Source: Bretschneidera sinensis (lineage: Eukaryota > Streptophyta > Magnoliopsida > Brassicales > Akaniaceae). Taken from it: a stretch of DNA of 64,000 bases. Location: the NCBI GenBank assembly GCA_023935145.1, contig CM043698.1, forward strand, positions 80,928,001 to 80,992,000, written 5' to 3'. Shown piece after piece: positions 34,301 to 46,240 of this stretch (position 1 is the stretch's first letter; each line of letters starts with the position of its first letter). The notes beneath the pieces are model-generated. The model was not told the DNA's origin. It did not search any database and saw only the letters and a program-made list of their open reading frames with translations. The position numbers were made by a program, and so were the translations under genes.

Positions 34301-34985
34301 TCAATGAGCTGGGATGCTTATTTATCTTTGATTGAATTTGGATACAATAATCAATATCAAGGTAGTATTAGAATGACACCATTTGTGGTTTTATATGGTA
34401 GGAAGTGCAAAACTCAACTATGTTGGGAATAGGTTGGAGAGAGAAAGATATTTGGTCTAGAGATGATAGATTTTACTACTGAGGGGATCAAATTAGTTAG
34501 AGAAAATCATAAAGCAGCACATAGTAGACAAAAAAGCTATGTTGATAATAGAAGACGACTTCTTGAGCTTCAGGTTGGTGACTAGGTGTATTTGAAAATA
34601 TTTTCGTGGAAGGGTGTTTTGAGATTTTGAAAGAAAGAGAAGTTGAGTCCAAGGTTTGTGGGACCGTATAAGGTGATTAAGAGATTTGGGCTAGTAGAAT
34701 ACAAATTGGATTTGCCTCTAAAGTTAAAGCAGTTAAAAAATGTGTTTCATGTTTCACTTTTGATAAAGTTTTTACATGATGAATCCTATAGTATCCCGAG
34801 TCAAGCTATAGAACTTCAGGAAGATTTAACCTTTATGCAAGTACCAGTCAAGATTCTAAAAAGAAACGAACAAGTCTTGCGTAATAAAGTTAATCCTTTA
34901 ATTCAAGTTTTACGGTAGAATAAATATCTTAAAGAGATTACCTGGGAGCGTGAGGCAAGGATAATGACAGATTATCCTTAATTGT
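34301..34985 (+). pseudogene. Tekay polyprotein C-terminus with chromodomain-like part
   Basis: The open piece 34643-34918 reads LSPRFVGPYKVIKRFGLVEY and NVFHVSLLIKFLHD, the GPY/F module. It continues with the chromodomain-like tail (VPVKILKRNEQVLRNK, VLR) and, after a stop, EITWEREARIMTDYP. This tail places the element among chromoviruses, most likely Tekay/Del. Such domains bind chromatin and steer insertion to heterochromatin. Confidence 0.82.
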
Positions 34986-35032
34986 TTCACGAGTTAGGTA
35001 AGAAAATTTTGGGGATGAAATTTTTATATGGA

Positions 35033-37095
35033 TGGTAGAATTGTACAAGGTAATTTAATTTTATGTTAAATTAAATTATGCATACAAGAAAAATTGATTG
35101 TCGAATTTGATATAATTTTGAAAGATGATAGTGAGAATTTTATTGAAAATGTTTAAAAGAAATTTTGAAGAAAAATGTGGAATGAGGTTGACGAACTAAT
35201 TTAGAAAATTTGGTGGAAGAAAATATAATTTTTAAGAAATCTTTTTGGAAGAAAGAAATGATGAAAATTTGATTTTTTAAGGGAGAAATGGCAAAATTGT
35301 TATCAAGTAGTGGCAAAACCATAATTTTTAAATGCTGAAAGATCGGTGGTAGAATCGTAAATAACAAGTGGCAAAACTATAAATTTTAAATGATAAAAAA
35401 TGAAGTAGCTAAAACATGAAGGCTTCAGAATGTTCACGTGAAACGTTTTGGTTTAAGTAAAATTTTATATTATAATATATTAATTAAGAATGAAATAACA
35501 ATATATAATTTTTAAAAATGGTGAAGCGATGAAGATAAGTTCACATAATATTAACTTCAGACGAAATTTTATAAATAATAATTAAATAATATTTATTAAA
35601 AAAATTGGACAATGCTTTAAAATGTCTTTGAACCCATCAGAGACTTCATTTTCACGCCAAAGTCTATTTCTTCGTTTGGTTCTTATATGTTTCTTCAAAT
35701 CAAATTCTTTAGCAAAAATTTATACATAAATTTCTTCAATATTTTAGATAATTGCAATTATCCAATTTCAACACCAAGATTTCATCATTTTTGGGTATTG
35801 GTGATCAACAATCTGAAAACATTACTGAAATGAACAAGAAAGACAATGAGGTGATCAACCGGTAGCTTTAAGTGCTATGTGGTGAGTTAGATTTATCTTT
35901 AGTAATCGGGATACATATGAAAAATAAAATTATGATGTTTGAATTAAGTATTGAATTATAATGATTGGATCATATATGATAGTCGATTGGTTGATAATAT
36001 GTTAAAATTTATTATATGAGAAGCAATATTATTGAAATAATAGATTAATGAAATATATACTGAAAGGATAAATGAAATTCTTGAAAGCTATGATTGATAA
36101 TTTGATATGATATGTGAGGAGACAATTTAATACGTATATGATAAAATAATAATTTTGAGAAAGAGATAGTTGAATTAAATGATTTGGTTTATGCTTGCTT
36201 GCATGTTATTGTTCATATGCATAGAGAGAAGACCAAGAAGGTAGCTAGTCCGGCTAAGAAAACCATGAAGGTAGTTGGTCTGACTGAAACATGTCGACAT
36301 ATGGGAAGACATTCACAGATGATAATATGATATGATGTGATGAAAAATAAAGAAAGAAAGAAAAAGGAAAAGATGATTTAAATACATGCATTTATTTATT
36401 TAAATGTTTTATTGTTGTTGATTGAGATACTAATGCATTAGTCTTGATTGCGAAATGATGAATAGACCAATAAGTCTCATAGGAAAACAATTATAATGAG
36501 CAAGAAATTGAAAGTGTGATTTGATAAAGAAAAATATGGTTGAGTGATTGTATGATGTGAACCTCATAATGAGAACTAAAAATGTTAAACTAATTAAATA
36601 TATGCGAAGAAAACTTATACGAATGATATATGAGATATATTTATTGAAAGATGATATCTTGATGATTGAATTAAGAAGAAATTAATAAATGATTGAATTA
36701 TTATAAACTAAGTACTTCTAGAAAATTTAATTCACTGAGTTTGTGAAGCTCACTCCTTATTGTTGAAATATTTCTTGCAGTGGGCAAGATGGGTAGATAA
36801 TTGTAGATACGCAAAGTGAGTAATTACCTTAAGTAAGTTCCGTGGTCAGCATCCTTAGAATTGTGAAAGAAAATTTTGAAATTTTGTAAATATTCATGCA
36901 TTTTACTATATTTGTATATAATTGTTTTTGATAAAAGAGAGATCTTATATCTCCTCTAAAAAGAATTAAGGACTTGATGTATATATATTTTCAGTCGATT
37001 TATATTTTTATATTGTTGCATATATGTGTCATGCTAGGATTTCAAAACATAAAAATTCTGTCTCAAGAGTGGCCAACCTGGAATGGGTCGTTACA
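35033..37095 (+). repeat. 3' LTR of the Tekay element
   Basis: Partner of the 5' LTR, beginning TGGTAGAATTGTACAAGG and ending gaatgggtcgttaca. It is uninterrupted and preserves the TATTT target of the Copia solo LTR as catttatttatttaaatg near 36390-36408. It runs directly into a new primer site and gag start instead of host sequence. Confidence 0.85.
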
Positions 37096-39288
37096 ATTTT
37101 GGTATCAGAGCATTAGGTTTTATGATTTTGTAAATCGCATAAAATGTAAGAAAGTGGAAGATTAAAATTAACTATATTTTAATGCAGAGTCTGAGGATGT
37201 CACGTGGACGTAACAGATCTAGAAATGGAGTGATGAATTAGAGAGGACATGGTAGGCCCCCAATATTTAGCAGAGCTGAGGCTGAGATGGAGGTCGAGTT
37301 TATGGTTCCTGCAAGGTAACATGTTGCTAGTACAACTGGCACTAGTAGACGTGTGAGAGAATCTAGTGTTGGCAGAGATGATGGTCTTCATCTTGGACCT
37401 AACTTTCTTTTTTCCTTGGCTATGAGGTATTCCTCTTTGTCTTCGAAAAAGTCTTCCTTATCACCTCCAGATCCTTAAGAATCTTTTAAGGCTACCTTTT
37501 CCTCTAAGCTATCCAATCTCTTGGCAAGCTTGGCCAACATCCTACTAATGTTCTTGAGGATCTCATTAGTGTCAACTACTGCTTCCTCTGCTATCACTCT
37601 GATGGAGCTCGAACTACTTTCGAAAACTGAACTACCACTGTGCTCTTCCACTATAAGATGAACTTGCCTGTTATGAGACCTTTTTTTCAATCTTCCACCA
37701 GAGGATCTGCACCATACGGAGAGGAGACGAATTCTGGCCTTGGACCTATGACTCTTTCTTTACAAAAGGAAATAAAAAAGACACCTTTGAGTTCTTTATG
37801 CTATGAATCTTTTTTTTCATACTCTCTATCAATGGGTTTCGGTTTTTGTATCCAAAGGCCCACTGAATGAATAAAAGTCCACTTGCACATAAGTTCTCAA
37901 ATAGCCTAATTAGGTGGAGATAGAAACATAAAGGAAAATTTCCTCTAATTAAATCACAATAAATTTTTCTTAGTTTTCTCATGGTTAAGTGTGGTGGATT
38001 AGACATCAACGAGCTTCCCAAGGGGTTTAGACCCAAATGGTGATTTGGGCTAAACCCACGAAGCCCCAAATGAAAGATGAAGATTACCCCTTTACATAGA
38101 CTGTTCCACTCGATCCTTGGGCCTTCAGTCACTTTCATTTTAGATTTCTTGGGTTAAGGACTAATCACCTTTAGTTTCTTCTGATGGGCTTCTCAATGAT
38201 GTCAAACTAACTTAACCAAGGGAAAATCCTCTATTTTGAAACAAATTGGGCTCACTTCATTTGGTCATAATTTAATCAGAGAAAATTTACTTCAGTTAAA
38301 TTCCAATCAAACTTCCTTAGTTTGGGCCTCTTCAATCCTGTATAGGCGTTCTTAACAATGAGTGTAATTTATTTGATTATGATTTAATCAATGGAAACAC
38401 TAAATTATTAAACATGTTATTAAACGAATTGATTTTATCTTTCCTTAATATGTGAGGTGAAGGAAAACACAAGCAAGCAAGCAAAGGGATAGAAATGGTC
38501 ACAGTCCTAGATAGAAAGGTTCTAGGGTTTTCTTAAAAAGGTAAGCTCACCTTATGACTCCGGTGGGCTCAAATACCCCATGGCTAGAAGGATGCTATCA
38601 TGCTCCTCTAGTGGCTTGAAAGGTGGAAAGCTTGTTACACGGACAAGAACCAAGAGGAACTTATCCCACATCAAGGGCTAGCGATAAGCAAATGGGGGTC
38701 ACACTATAAACCAAAATTAAACATGCCCCCTAATTTACTTCGTTGAGAGCAAAGGGTAAGTGCCAGTGTGCAAAGTGAAGTATGAAATAATAACTCAAAT
38801 TAAAATTTCAAAATATTTCTAGGAAACACTTTAAGGTTAAATATCCCCAACAGATTTGCCAATTGTAGGTACCGTTCTTTCCCGCCTGAGACCCATGCAT
38901 CCATCTCATTACCCAAGGCCACTCCCCTTAAAGAAAGTGGATATGGAGAGGATGCGGATTGCGATGAGTAGGCATATAGAAACAAGTGAAACCTACTAAG
39001 TATAAGAAAAACCCTTTATAAGTAGTAAGGAGGCTCCTGTGATGGGTGCACTTTTAATGTATTAGACAAGGGGTCGTTTGTCATCCAAGCAAAAAAAAAA
39101 AATAAGGATGACGGGTAAGGAGTTGTCATTTGACCTTGAAGGGAGTCAAATCCCTTGTCATTGGTCTACGTGATAAATTCCAAGGCTTGAGAGATTTGGA
39201 TGCAAAAAAAGTGAGGATTTAAAGCTCCATCTCTTACCTAGACTGAAGTCTAACCCTTTGTGTTTTAAGGGTTAAGTCTTACCTAGAC
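37054..39288. repeat. Tandem duplication, unit 1 (2235 bp)
   Basis: Unit 1 of a direct tandem duplication (unit 2 is 39289-41506). It starts in the last 42 bases of the Tekay LTR and carries the primer site (37100-37111) and about 280 bases of gag start. Near 37388 it switches to unrelated sequence. That part has minus-strand open pieces of 71, 130 and 61 codons, the first with a coiled-coil-like stretch (ILKNISRMLAKLAKRLDSLE). I do not recognise a family; the paired copies differ by few bases. The last 18 bases are not in unit 2. Confidence 0.9.
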
Positions 39289-41506
39289 AATTCTGTCTCA
39301 AGAGTGGCCAACCCGGGATGGGTCATTACAATTTTGGTATCAGAGCATTAGGTTTTATGATTTTGTAAACCACATAAAATGTAAGAAAGTGGAAGATTAA
39401 AATTAACTATATTTTAATGCAGAGTCTGAGGATGTCACGTGGACGTAACAGATCTAGAAATGGATGATGAATTAGAGAGGACATGGTAGGCCCCCAATAT
39501 TTAGCAGAGCTGAGGCTGAGATGGAGGTCGAGTTTATGGTTCCTGCAAGGCAACATGTTGCTAGCACAACTGGCACTAGTAGATGTGTGAGAGAATCTAG
39601 TGTTGGCAGAGATGATGGTCTTCATCTTGGACCTAACTTTCTTTTTTCCTTGGCTATGAGGTATTCCTCTTTGTCTTCGAAAAAGTCATCCTTATCACCT
39701 CCAGACCCTTAAGACTCTTTTAAGGCTACCTTTTCCTCTAAGCTATCCAATCTCTTGGCAAGCTTGGCCAACATCCTACTAATGTTCTTGAGGATCTCAT
39801 TAGTGTCAACTACTGCTTCCTCTGCTATCACTCTGATGGAGCTCGAACTACTTTCGAAAACTGAACTACCACTGTGCTCTTCCACTATAAGATGAACTTG
39901 TCTGTTATGAGACCTTTTTTTCAATCTTCCACCAGAAGATCTGCACCATAACGGAGAGGAGACGAATTCTGGCCTTGGACCTATGACTCTTTCTTTACAA
40001 AAGGAAATAAAAAAGACACCTTTGAGTTCTTTATGCTATGAATCTTTTTTTTCATACTCTTTATCAATGGGTTTCGGTTTTTGTATCCAAAGGCCCACTG
40101 AATGAATAAAAGTCCACTTGCACATAAGTTCTCAAATAGCCTAATTAAGTGGAGATAGAAACATAAAGGAAAATTTCCTCTAATTAAATCACAATAAATT
40201 TTTCTTAGTTTTCTCATGGTTAAGTGTGGTGGATTAGACATCAACGAGCTTCCCAAGGGGTTTAGACCCTAATGGTGATTTGAGCTAAACCCACGAAGCC
40301 CCAAATGAAAGATGAAGATTACCCCTTTACATAGACTGTTCCACTCGATCCTTGGGCCTTCAGTCACTTTCATTTTAGATTTCTTGGGTTAAGGACTAAT
40401 CACCTTTAGTTTCTTCTGATGGGCTTCTCAATGATGTCAAACTAACTTAACCAAGGGAAAATCCTCTATTTTGAAACAAATTGGGCTCACTTCATTTGGT
40501 CATAATTTAATCATAGAAAATTTACTTCAGTTAAATTCCAATCAAACTTCCTTAGTTTGGGCCTCTTCAATCCTGTATAGGCATTCTTAACATTTAGTGT
40601 AATTTATTTGATTATGATTTAATCAATGAAAACACTAAATTATTAAACATGTTATTAAACGAATTGATTTTATCTTTCCTTAACATGTGAGGTGAAGGAA
40701 AACACAAGCAAGCAAGTAAAGGGATAGAAATGGTCACAGTCCTAGATAGAAAGGTTCTAGGGTTTTCTTAAAAAGGTAAGCTCACCTTATGACTCCGGTG
40801 GGCTCAAATACCCCATGGCTAGAAGGATGCTATCATGCTCCTCTAGTGGCCTGAAAGGTGGAAAGCTTGTTACACGGACAAGAACCAAGAGGAACTTATC
40901 CCACATCAAGGGCTAGCGATAAGCAAATGGGGGTCACACTATAAACCAAAATGAAACATGCCCCATAATTTACTTCGTTGAGAGCAAAGGGTAAGTGCCA
41001 GTGTACAAAGTGAAGTATGAAATAATAACTCAAATTAAAATTTCAAAATATTTCTAAGAAACACTTTAAGGTTAAATATCCCCAACAGATTTGCCAACTG
41101 TAGGTACCGTTCTTTCCCGCCTGAGACCCATGCATCCATCTCATTACCCAAGGCCACTCCCCTTAAAGAAAGTGGATATGGAGAGGGTGCGGATTGCGAT
41201 GAGTAGGCATATAGAAACAAGTGAAACCTACTAAGTATAAGAAAAACCCTTTATAAGTAGTAAGGAGGCTCCTGTGATGGGTGCACTTTTAATGTATTAG
41301 ACAAGGGGTCGTTTGTCATCCAAGCAAAAAAAAAAAATAAGGATGACGGGTAAGGAGTTGTCGTTTGACCTTGAAGGGAGTCAAATCCCTTGTCATTGGT
41401 CTACATGATAAATTCCAAGGCTTGAGAGATTTGGATGCAAAAAAAGTGAGGATTTAAAGCTCCCTCTCTTACCTAGACTGAAGTCTAACCCTTTGTGTTT
41501 TAAGGA
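39289..41506. repeat. Tandem duplication, unit 2
   Basis: Near-identical copy of unit 1, from aattctgtctcaagagtgg to gtgttttaagg. It includes the Tekay LTR end, a primer site (39335-39346) and the same minus-strand open pieces (39924-39709, 40256-39981, 41220-41035). After ttaagg the sequence continues uniquely into the region leading to REP-A copy 2. Confidence 0.9.
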
Positions 41507-42439
41507 AATTAATTGAAATTTTAATTTAAGTATTATTATCATACAGTACTAATAATGTCAAGCACACATTTTGCAATTTTTATTCAAACAAAGCGACACC
41601 AAATATTAACTTTAAAGTAATGTGGTAAAAGTAAGCATATTAAAGAAAGAAATTACTTTGACTATGAAGCAAAAAAAATATTAAAACTACTTGCAAAGTA
41701 TGGATTAAAGATGGAAGGTAAATTAAAATGTGCGCATTTAAACTAGGTGGATTAATTATATAAGCTAAACTAAGTAGATTATGACTAAATTATTTTAAAT
41801 TAGATGAATTAAACTAAGCTACTTTAAACTAGATAGGTTAAACATGAAGATTAACTAAATGGATCAAAACTAGACTACTTTAAACTAGGTAGATTAATTA
41901 GGTGCATTAAACTAAATTACTTTAAACTAGGTGAGTTAACAAATAGAAATTAAGCTAAGTGGATTAAAACTAAACTACATTAAAGATGAGATTCAAAATT
42001 GCTAGTAACTAGTAACATTTTTAATGGGCCAAAGGAGGCCCAAAATTAACAAGGACCAAGGGGTCCCAAAATGCTTCTTAAAGAATTAAAGTTCACATGT
42101 AATTAGTCACAACTTAAAATAAAAATTATAAATTAGAGGACATAAAAATTCTTAAGGTACTAAACTGAATGAAAGAACTTTAAAACTACCATTAACTCAA
42201 TATTGCATTTAGTGAAAAGAGACTACATTATGACTAGTAGCTAACTAAAGAAAGACATGTAACTAGTGAAAAATAAAATGCTAAGAAATTAGTAAGTATC
42301 CTAAGATGAAACTTTTTAAGTGAGATAAATTAATCTAATCCATTTTCAAGGTGGTTTAAATATATGAATCATACTAATGATTTAGTTTTCAAGTAGTAGA
42401 AGTTTAACCAACCTTCTTTGGCTAAAGAAAATTTTTGAC
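41507..42439. other. AT-rich stretch with a degenerate tandem pattern
   Basis: No gene seen. From about 41735 to 41990 the words ttaaactaggt, ggattaa and aactaa..ctacttt recur with irregular spacing, a degraded tandem array. The rest is featureless AT-rich sequence that may belong to the REP-A element. Confidence 0.6.
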
Positions 42440-44030
42440 CATGAGGATTATCCTTGGAGATTCTTGTGGTCTTGTGGACTTAGTGAAGTTGGAAGAATAG
42501 TTTGGATGAAGATTAGAAGACCAAAAAATAAAGGGTGGCAAAAAATGATGAAGAACTCTCACTAGTTATTCTTTTGTGTTTCACTATTTCCTCTTCTTGT
42601 TTGCTATATTTCTCTATTTGATCTTCTTATTCTTCTCTCTTTTATCTCTTTTCTAACTTCTTTCTTTCTTTTCTTTTCTTTTTTTTACATTACTTTGCCT
42701 TAGTGTTGTGTTGCTCTCTTGTGTTAGCAAACGAGAGGATATTTATAGGAGGAGTAACGGTTAGCCAAAAGATTAAAAAAAACAAAATAATGGGTGAAAA
42801 TAAGGTGCATGACTAGCCATATAGAGAGGGAGAAAATGAGTTTCAACTTTTGAGGTGAAAAAGTGTTTTATTTTTGGGGTGTAAAGGTGAGGTATGGTAA
42901 ACCAAGTAAAAAGTGAGAGGGAAAAGCCTTTTAAGTTACTGGTTATGGGTAAGAGAGAGGGGTTTCTTTGAGGTGAAAAAAGTAAAGAAGAAGATTTGTA
43001 AAAAGGTGAACAATAAAGTACATTTTGTAGTATTTCAATAAAGCAAAAGTAAAAGCAAAAAATGCGAGGAGAAGCTTTCATTAGTTTGGCCAGATATTGG
43101 GGGGGGGGGGGGAGGGAAGACACAATTTTTGTTTGCTTTTTGGCATATAATATAGTGGAAAATCTTATAGAAAATGGTGGTATTTGGCATGTAGGAAAGG
43201 CTGAAAGCTTAACAAGGTAATTTTCAATTAACTAAACAAAAGGAAAAGAAGAGAAACTCCATCTTTTTGGATAACGGACCATTACGACCGCCCCCACAAT
43301 CCTTGCCCTAGAACCCTGTGGAAGATGTAAATCGCAGGATGTGCAGCGCAGTGTCAGGACTCGAACCTGAGACCTCACAAGCCCTCTTTTTGGTATATAT
43401 AGATGTCCAAAGAAGGAGAAAAATCGGCTGCTTCTTAAGTGCATAGTTGTGGTTTTTTAGGTGAAAAATATCTTATTTTGTGTGGAAAAAATATGGCATT
43501 TGGTACAAAGAAATGTGAGGAAACTTAGGAGGGAGAGATGAGTTCAAAAATCGAAAAGGATGAGTGAAAATTACTCCTTATGGCCAGCCACATAGGGAGA
43601 GGAGAGAGACATATTTTTTGTTGTAAAAAAGTAACTTTTACTTTGAGAAAAGTGAATCAATCAAGGGGTGCCAAGTGGAGGGTGAAATTGAAAATTCGCC
43701 ATTAAAAATTAGAAGTCTTCTTGGGCTTGAAATTTGGGCCAAAAATGTTTGAGCTTAGGAAAGATCAATAGGCTTCAGTGAGTTTTAGATTGAGCCAAAG
43801 TTTAAATAAGGACTTTTGTCTTGGATTAGTTGAATCAATTAAGGCTCAATTGATTTAAACCCAAAGTGAATTAAATAGATTGAACAAAATGGGCTTACAA
43901 TTAGTCCTACTCCCCAATTAAATCTAAACTTCCTCATCTATCAAGTCCGAGAATACTAGGATCCAAGATTCGTCAAAGGAACCTGTGCGTGGTCCATTCA
44001 AAAATTTTGGAACAAAAATGGTTGTCTACA
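42440..44030 (-). repeat. REP-A copy 2 (putative LTR of an unclassified element)
   Basis: Aligns with 9149-9668 plus 13406-14245 and extends further right to 44030. There the minus strand starts TGTAGACAACCATTTTTG, a typical plant LTR start. A TATA-like box read leftward lies at about 42740-42749 (CCTATAAATA). It lacks the Copia-2 insertion but carries a SINE-like one (43271-43384). No other LTR end, primer site or protein was found, so the class is unknown. Confidence 0.65.
43271..43384 (-). mobile_element. Short SINE-like insertion with pol III B box and 9-base TSD
   Basis: A 114-base GC-richer segment flanked by direct repeats tctttttgg (43262-43270 and 43385-43393). REP-A copy 1 has only one such stretch at the matching site (about 13775-13790). 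On the minus strand, 18 bases from its start, stands GGTTCGAGTCC (43357-43367), a perfect tRNA-type B box. There is no A box, so it is 5' truncated or began inside the tRNA-like head. No poly(A) tail is seen. Confidence 0.65.
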
Positions 44031-46240
44031 CTTACTCTTTCCGGATGACATGCTTATATTCACAATGCAAGTAAGAAATCTCTATAGGAGCTTCTAAAAA
44101 TATTCTCACTGTATCAACAGGAAAGTGGCCAGCAGCTTAATGTTTCAAAAATCTTTTTTATTATATCATTTAAAGTTTCTCACAACCTGTGTAATTTAAT
44201 TCGAAGTTGGACTGGTTTTCAACATGCGCAATCACCTATCAAATAACTTGTGGTTTCGTTATACAAGAGTAAAGCTTGGTTGGCTTATTTTGGTTATCTC
44301 ATCTCCAAGGTTAGATAACGTTTAGAAGGATGGAAGGCCAAGCTGCTCACGTATGGAGGAAAAATTACTTGGATAAAATCAGTGTTGACTGCTATTCTAA
44401 CTCACTATATTTCTTCAATTATTCTTCTTAAGTCTTTGATCAATCATTTGCATACCATGTTCGCGGATTTTCTTTAGAGTACTAATGGTGAATCTAGGAA
44501 ACACTGGGAGTCCTGGAACGTATGTCTCTCCCTGAGGAAGAGGGAGGCTTAGGTGTTAAAAGCTTAAATCAAGTTATGGCAGCCCTTAATGCAAAATTAG
44601 GGTGGATTTGTATGCAAGGGACATCATTATAGGCATCCTTTAAGAATCAGAAATATGGTTACCTCCATGCAATGCTTCACTCTTAGTCTCTAGCTTTTAC
44701 ATCTCATGGCTGGAGGTTTATCAAATCTTTGCTTCCAAGTCTTGCGTTTAATTTTGTTTGGTTAATTGGTAAAGGTTTTATCTCATTCATCCAGGATAAA
44801 TGGTCTTCTTAGGAATTATCTCCTTCCATCCAAGTCAGTCTTTAACGGTTTCTGAAGTTATCCAGTCGAGTGAGTTCCTATAGAGCATTGAAAATGAGTT
44901 AATAGAAAAAACAACACTACTTGTTAAATTCGATCTAGTTAAACCAGCTTAAGGATAGCTTAATCTGGTGTCTCAATTCCTAGAGTGAATTCTCGTCCTC
45001 CTCTTAGTGGCAGGTTCTGCGGTTATGTCAAGAGAGATTTCAATGGAGTAAGATTTTGTGGAATAAATGGTTGCTAAAAAATATTGGCTTCTTCATTTGG
45101 TGAATTTTCAAAGCTGTCATACCAGTGGACTATAAAATTCAGCATCTATGCATCCCAATGGTTTTGGTATGTAACTGTTGTTCATCCCCCAAAATTGTAA
45201 CCATGTCTCACCTTCTAGTCACCAGTGAGACAGCTCGGCAAGTGTGGTTTTACTTTGGAAATTTGTTGAACATTTCACGTCAAGCCAACAAAATTGCAGG
45301 CTTGTTCCATCTAGAGTATTATCAGGAAAAAATTTCTTCCCAGGTGGGAGTTGCTATATTTCTTGCAATTAATATTGGATGTTAGGAAATTTGAAAATCT
45401 TGAAATGTGTATCACCATAGCACAATTTCAGTCTCTCCCTAACATATCATATAAAAGGTAATTATTATGATCCGAAATATTTTCAAGACTTTCACTCCTC
45501 TTCCTGTTGTTGATTTTCATGTGTCCATTTCTCTACAAGCCTTAATGATTCATATTCGGCAACCTCAAATAAATAGAGGTTCTTGGGTAAAATGGATTGC
45601 TATTCCTCTTGGTTTTTTGAAACTAAATACATATGGTTCTAGTTGAGAAGGTCTATGTTCAGGAGGAGGTCTAATCAAAGACTATATTGGAGTTATTATT
45701 ATTGTTTTTTCATATTATTTTGGGGAAAGCTTGAATATGGAAGGTGAAGCCAAGGCTCTTTTAACAGGTTTACAAATTTTTAGAAGTCGAATTTCTTTCA
45801 TTGAAACTGATTCTAGGGTTCTCATAGATTGTTTAACAATAAGTCCATCCCCTGGAAGATTTTTTTACATAATTCAGGCATGCTAGTCTTTACTCCCTAT
45901 TCCCTACTCTCTTGGTCGCACATACAGATAAATAAATCGTCTAACAGATAGTTTAGTTGCCTTGGCACACCAATCACACTCCAATCAGGTTTATCCAATT
46001 CCATGTTCTCTTCCTCATGAGATTACACGCCTTCGTTTTGAAGATGGCCAAAGTTTACCAGTTTATCGTACAACAAAAAATAGAATTATTAAGTCTTAAC
46101 ATTTTTGTAACTTTATTTATATCATGCATTGATCGGCAACGTTTGGTTAGGCCCCCCTTCCTTTCTTTGTACCATTTTTCAAAATTAATAAAATTGGTAA
46201 GGGTCCTTGCCAACCCCCATCCACAATAAGGAGGCTTCTC
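44031..46240 (+). pseudogene. 3' half of an L1-type LINE
   Basis: The sequence begins abruptly inside the reverse transcriptase at the catalytic block LLFADDMLIFT (about 44032-44070, one base inserted). Decayed reverse-transcriptase text follows (SGQQLNVSKS). Next comes a zinc-binding zf-RVT domain, best seen in the open piece 45125-45385 (CNCCSSPK, MSHLLV, VWFYFGN). Last is an RNase H of the plant LINE kind, near 45600-46050 (LNTYGSS with the usual Asp changed to Tyr, EAKALLTGL, ETDSRVLIDCL). The end near 46180-46230 reads INKIGKGPCQPP. No poly(A) tail or TSD was identified. Confidence 0.85.

Larger units (their letters stand above)
27218..37095 (+). mobile_element. Decayed Tekay-type chromovirus (Gypsy), LTR to LTR
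   Basis: LTRs at 27218-30370 (interrupted by a Copia solo LTR) and 35033-37095 flank a primer site and gag-pol in the order gag, protease, reverse transcriptase, RNase H, integrase, C-terminal chromodomain-like part. All coding parts carry many stops. No TSD can be read: the left flank is Tat sequence, and the 3' LTR runs into another 5' internal segment (primer site at 37100), as after unequal recombination between tandem elements. Confidence 0.87.

Noticed and set aside
37746..38138. 130-codon minus-strand open frame in the duplicated unit as a gene
   Set aside because: Present in both recent copies only because of the duplication; composition is repeat-like and no motif was seen.
43357..43367. 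Possible tRNA gene (B box ggttcgagtcc)
   Set aside because: No A box, no acceptor or anticodon stems, and bounded by a TSD; better explained as a SINE-like insertion.
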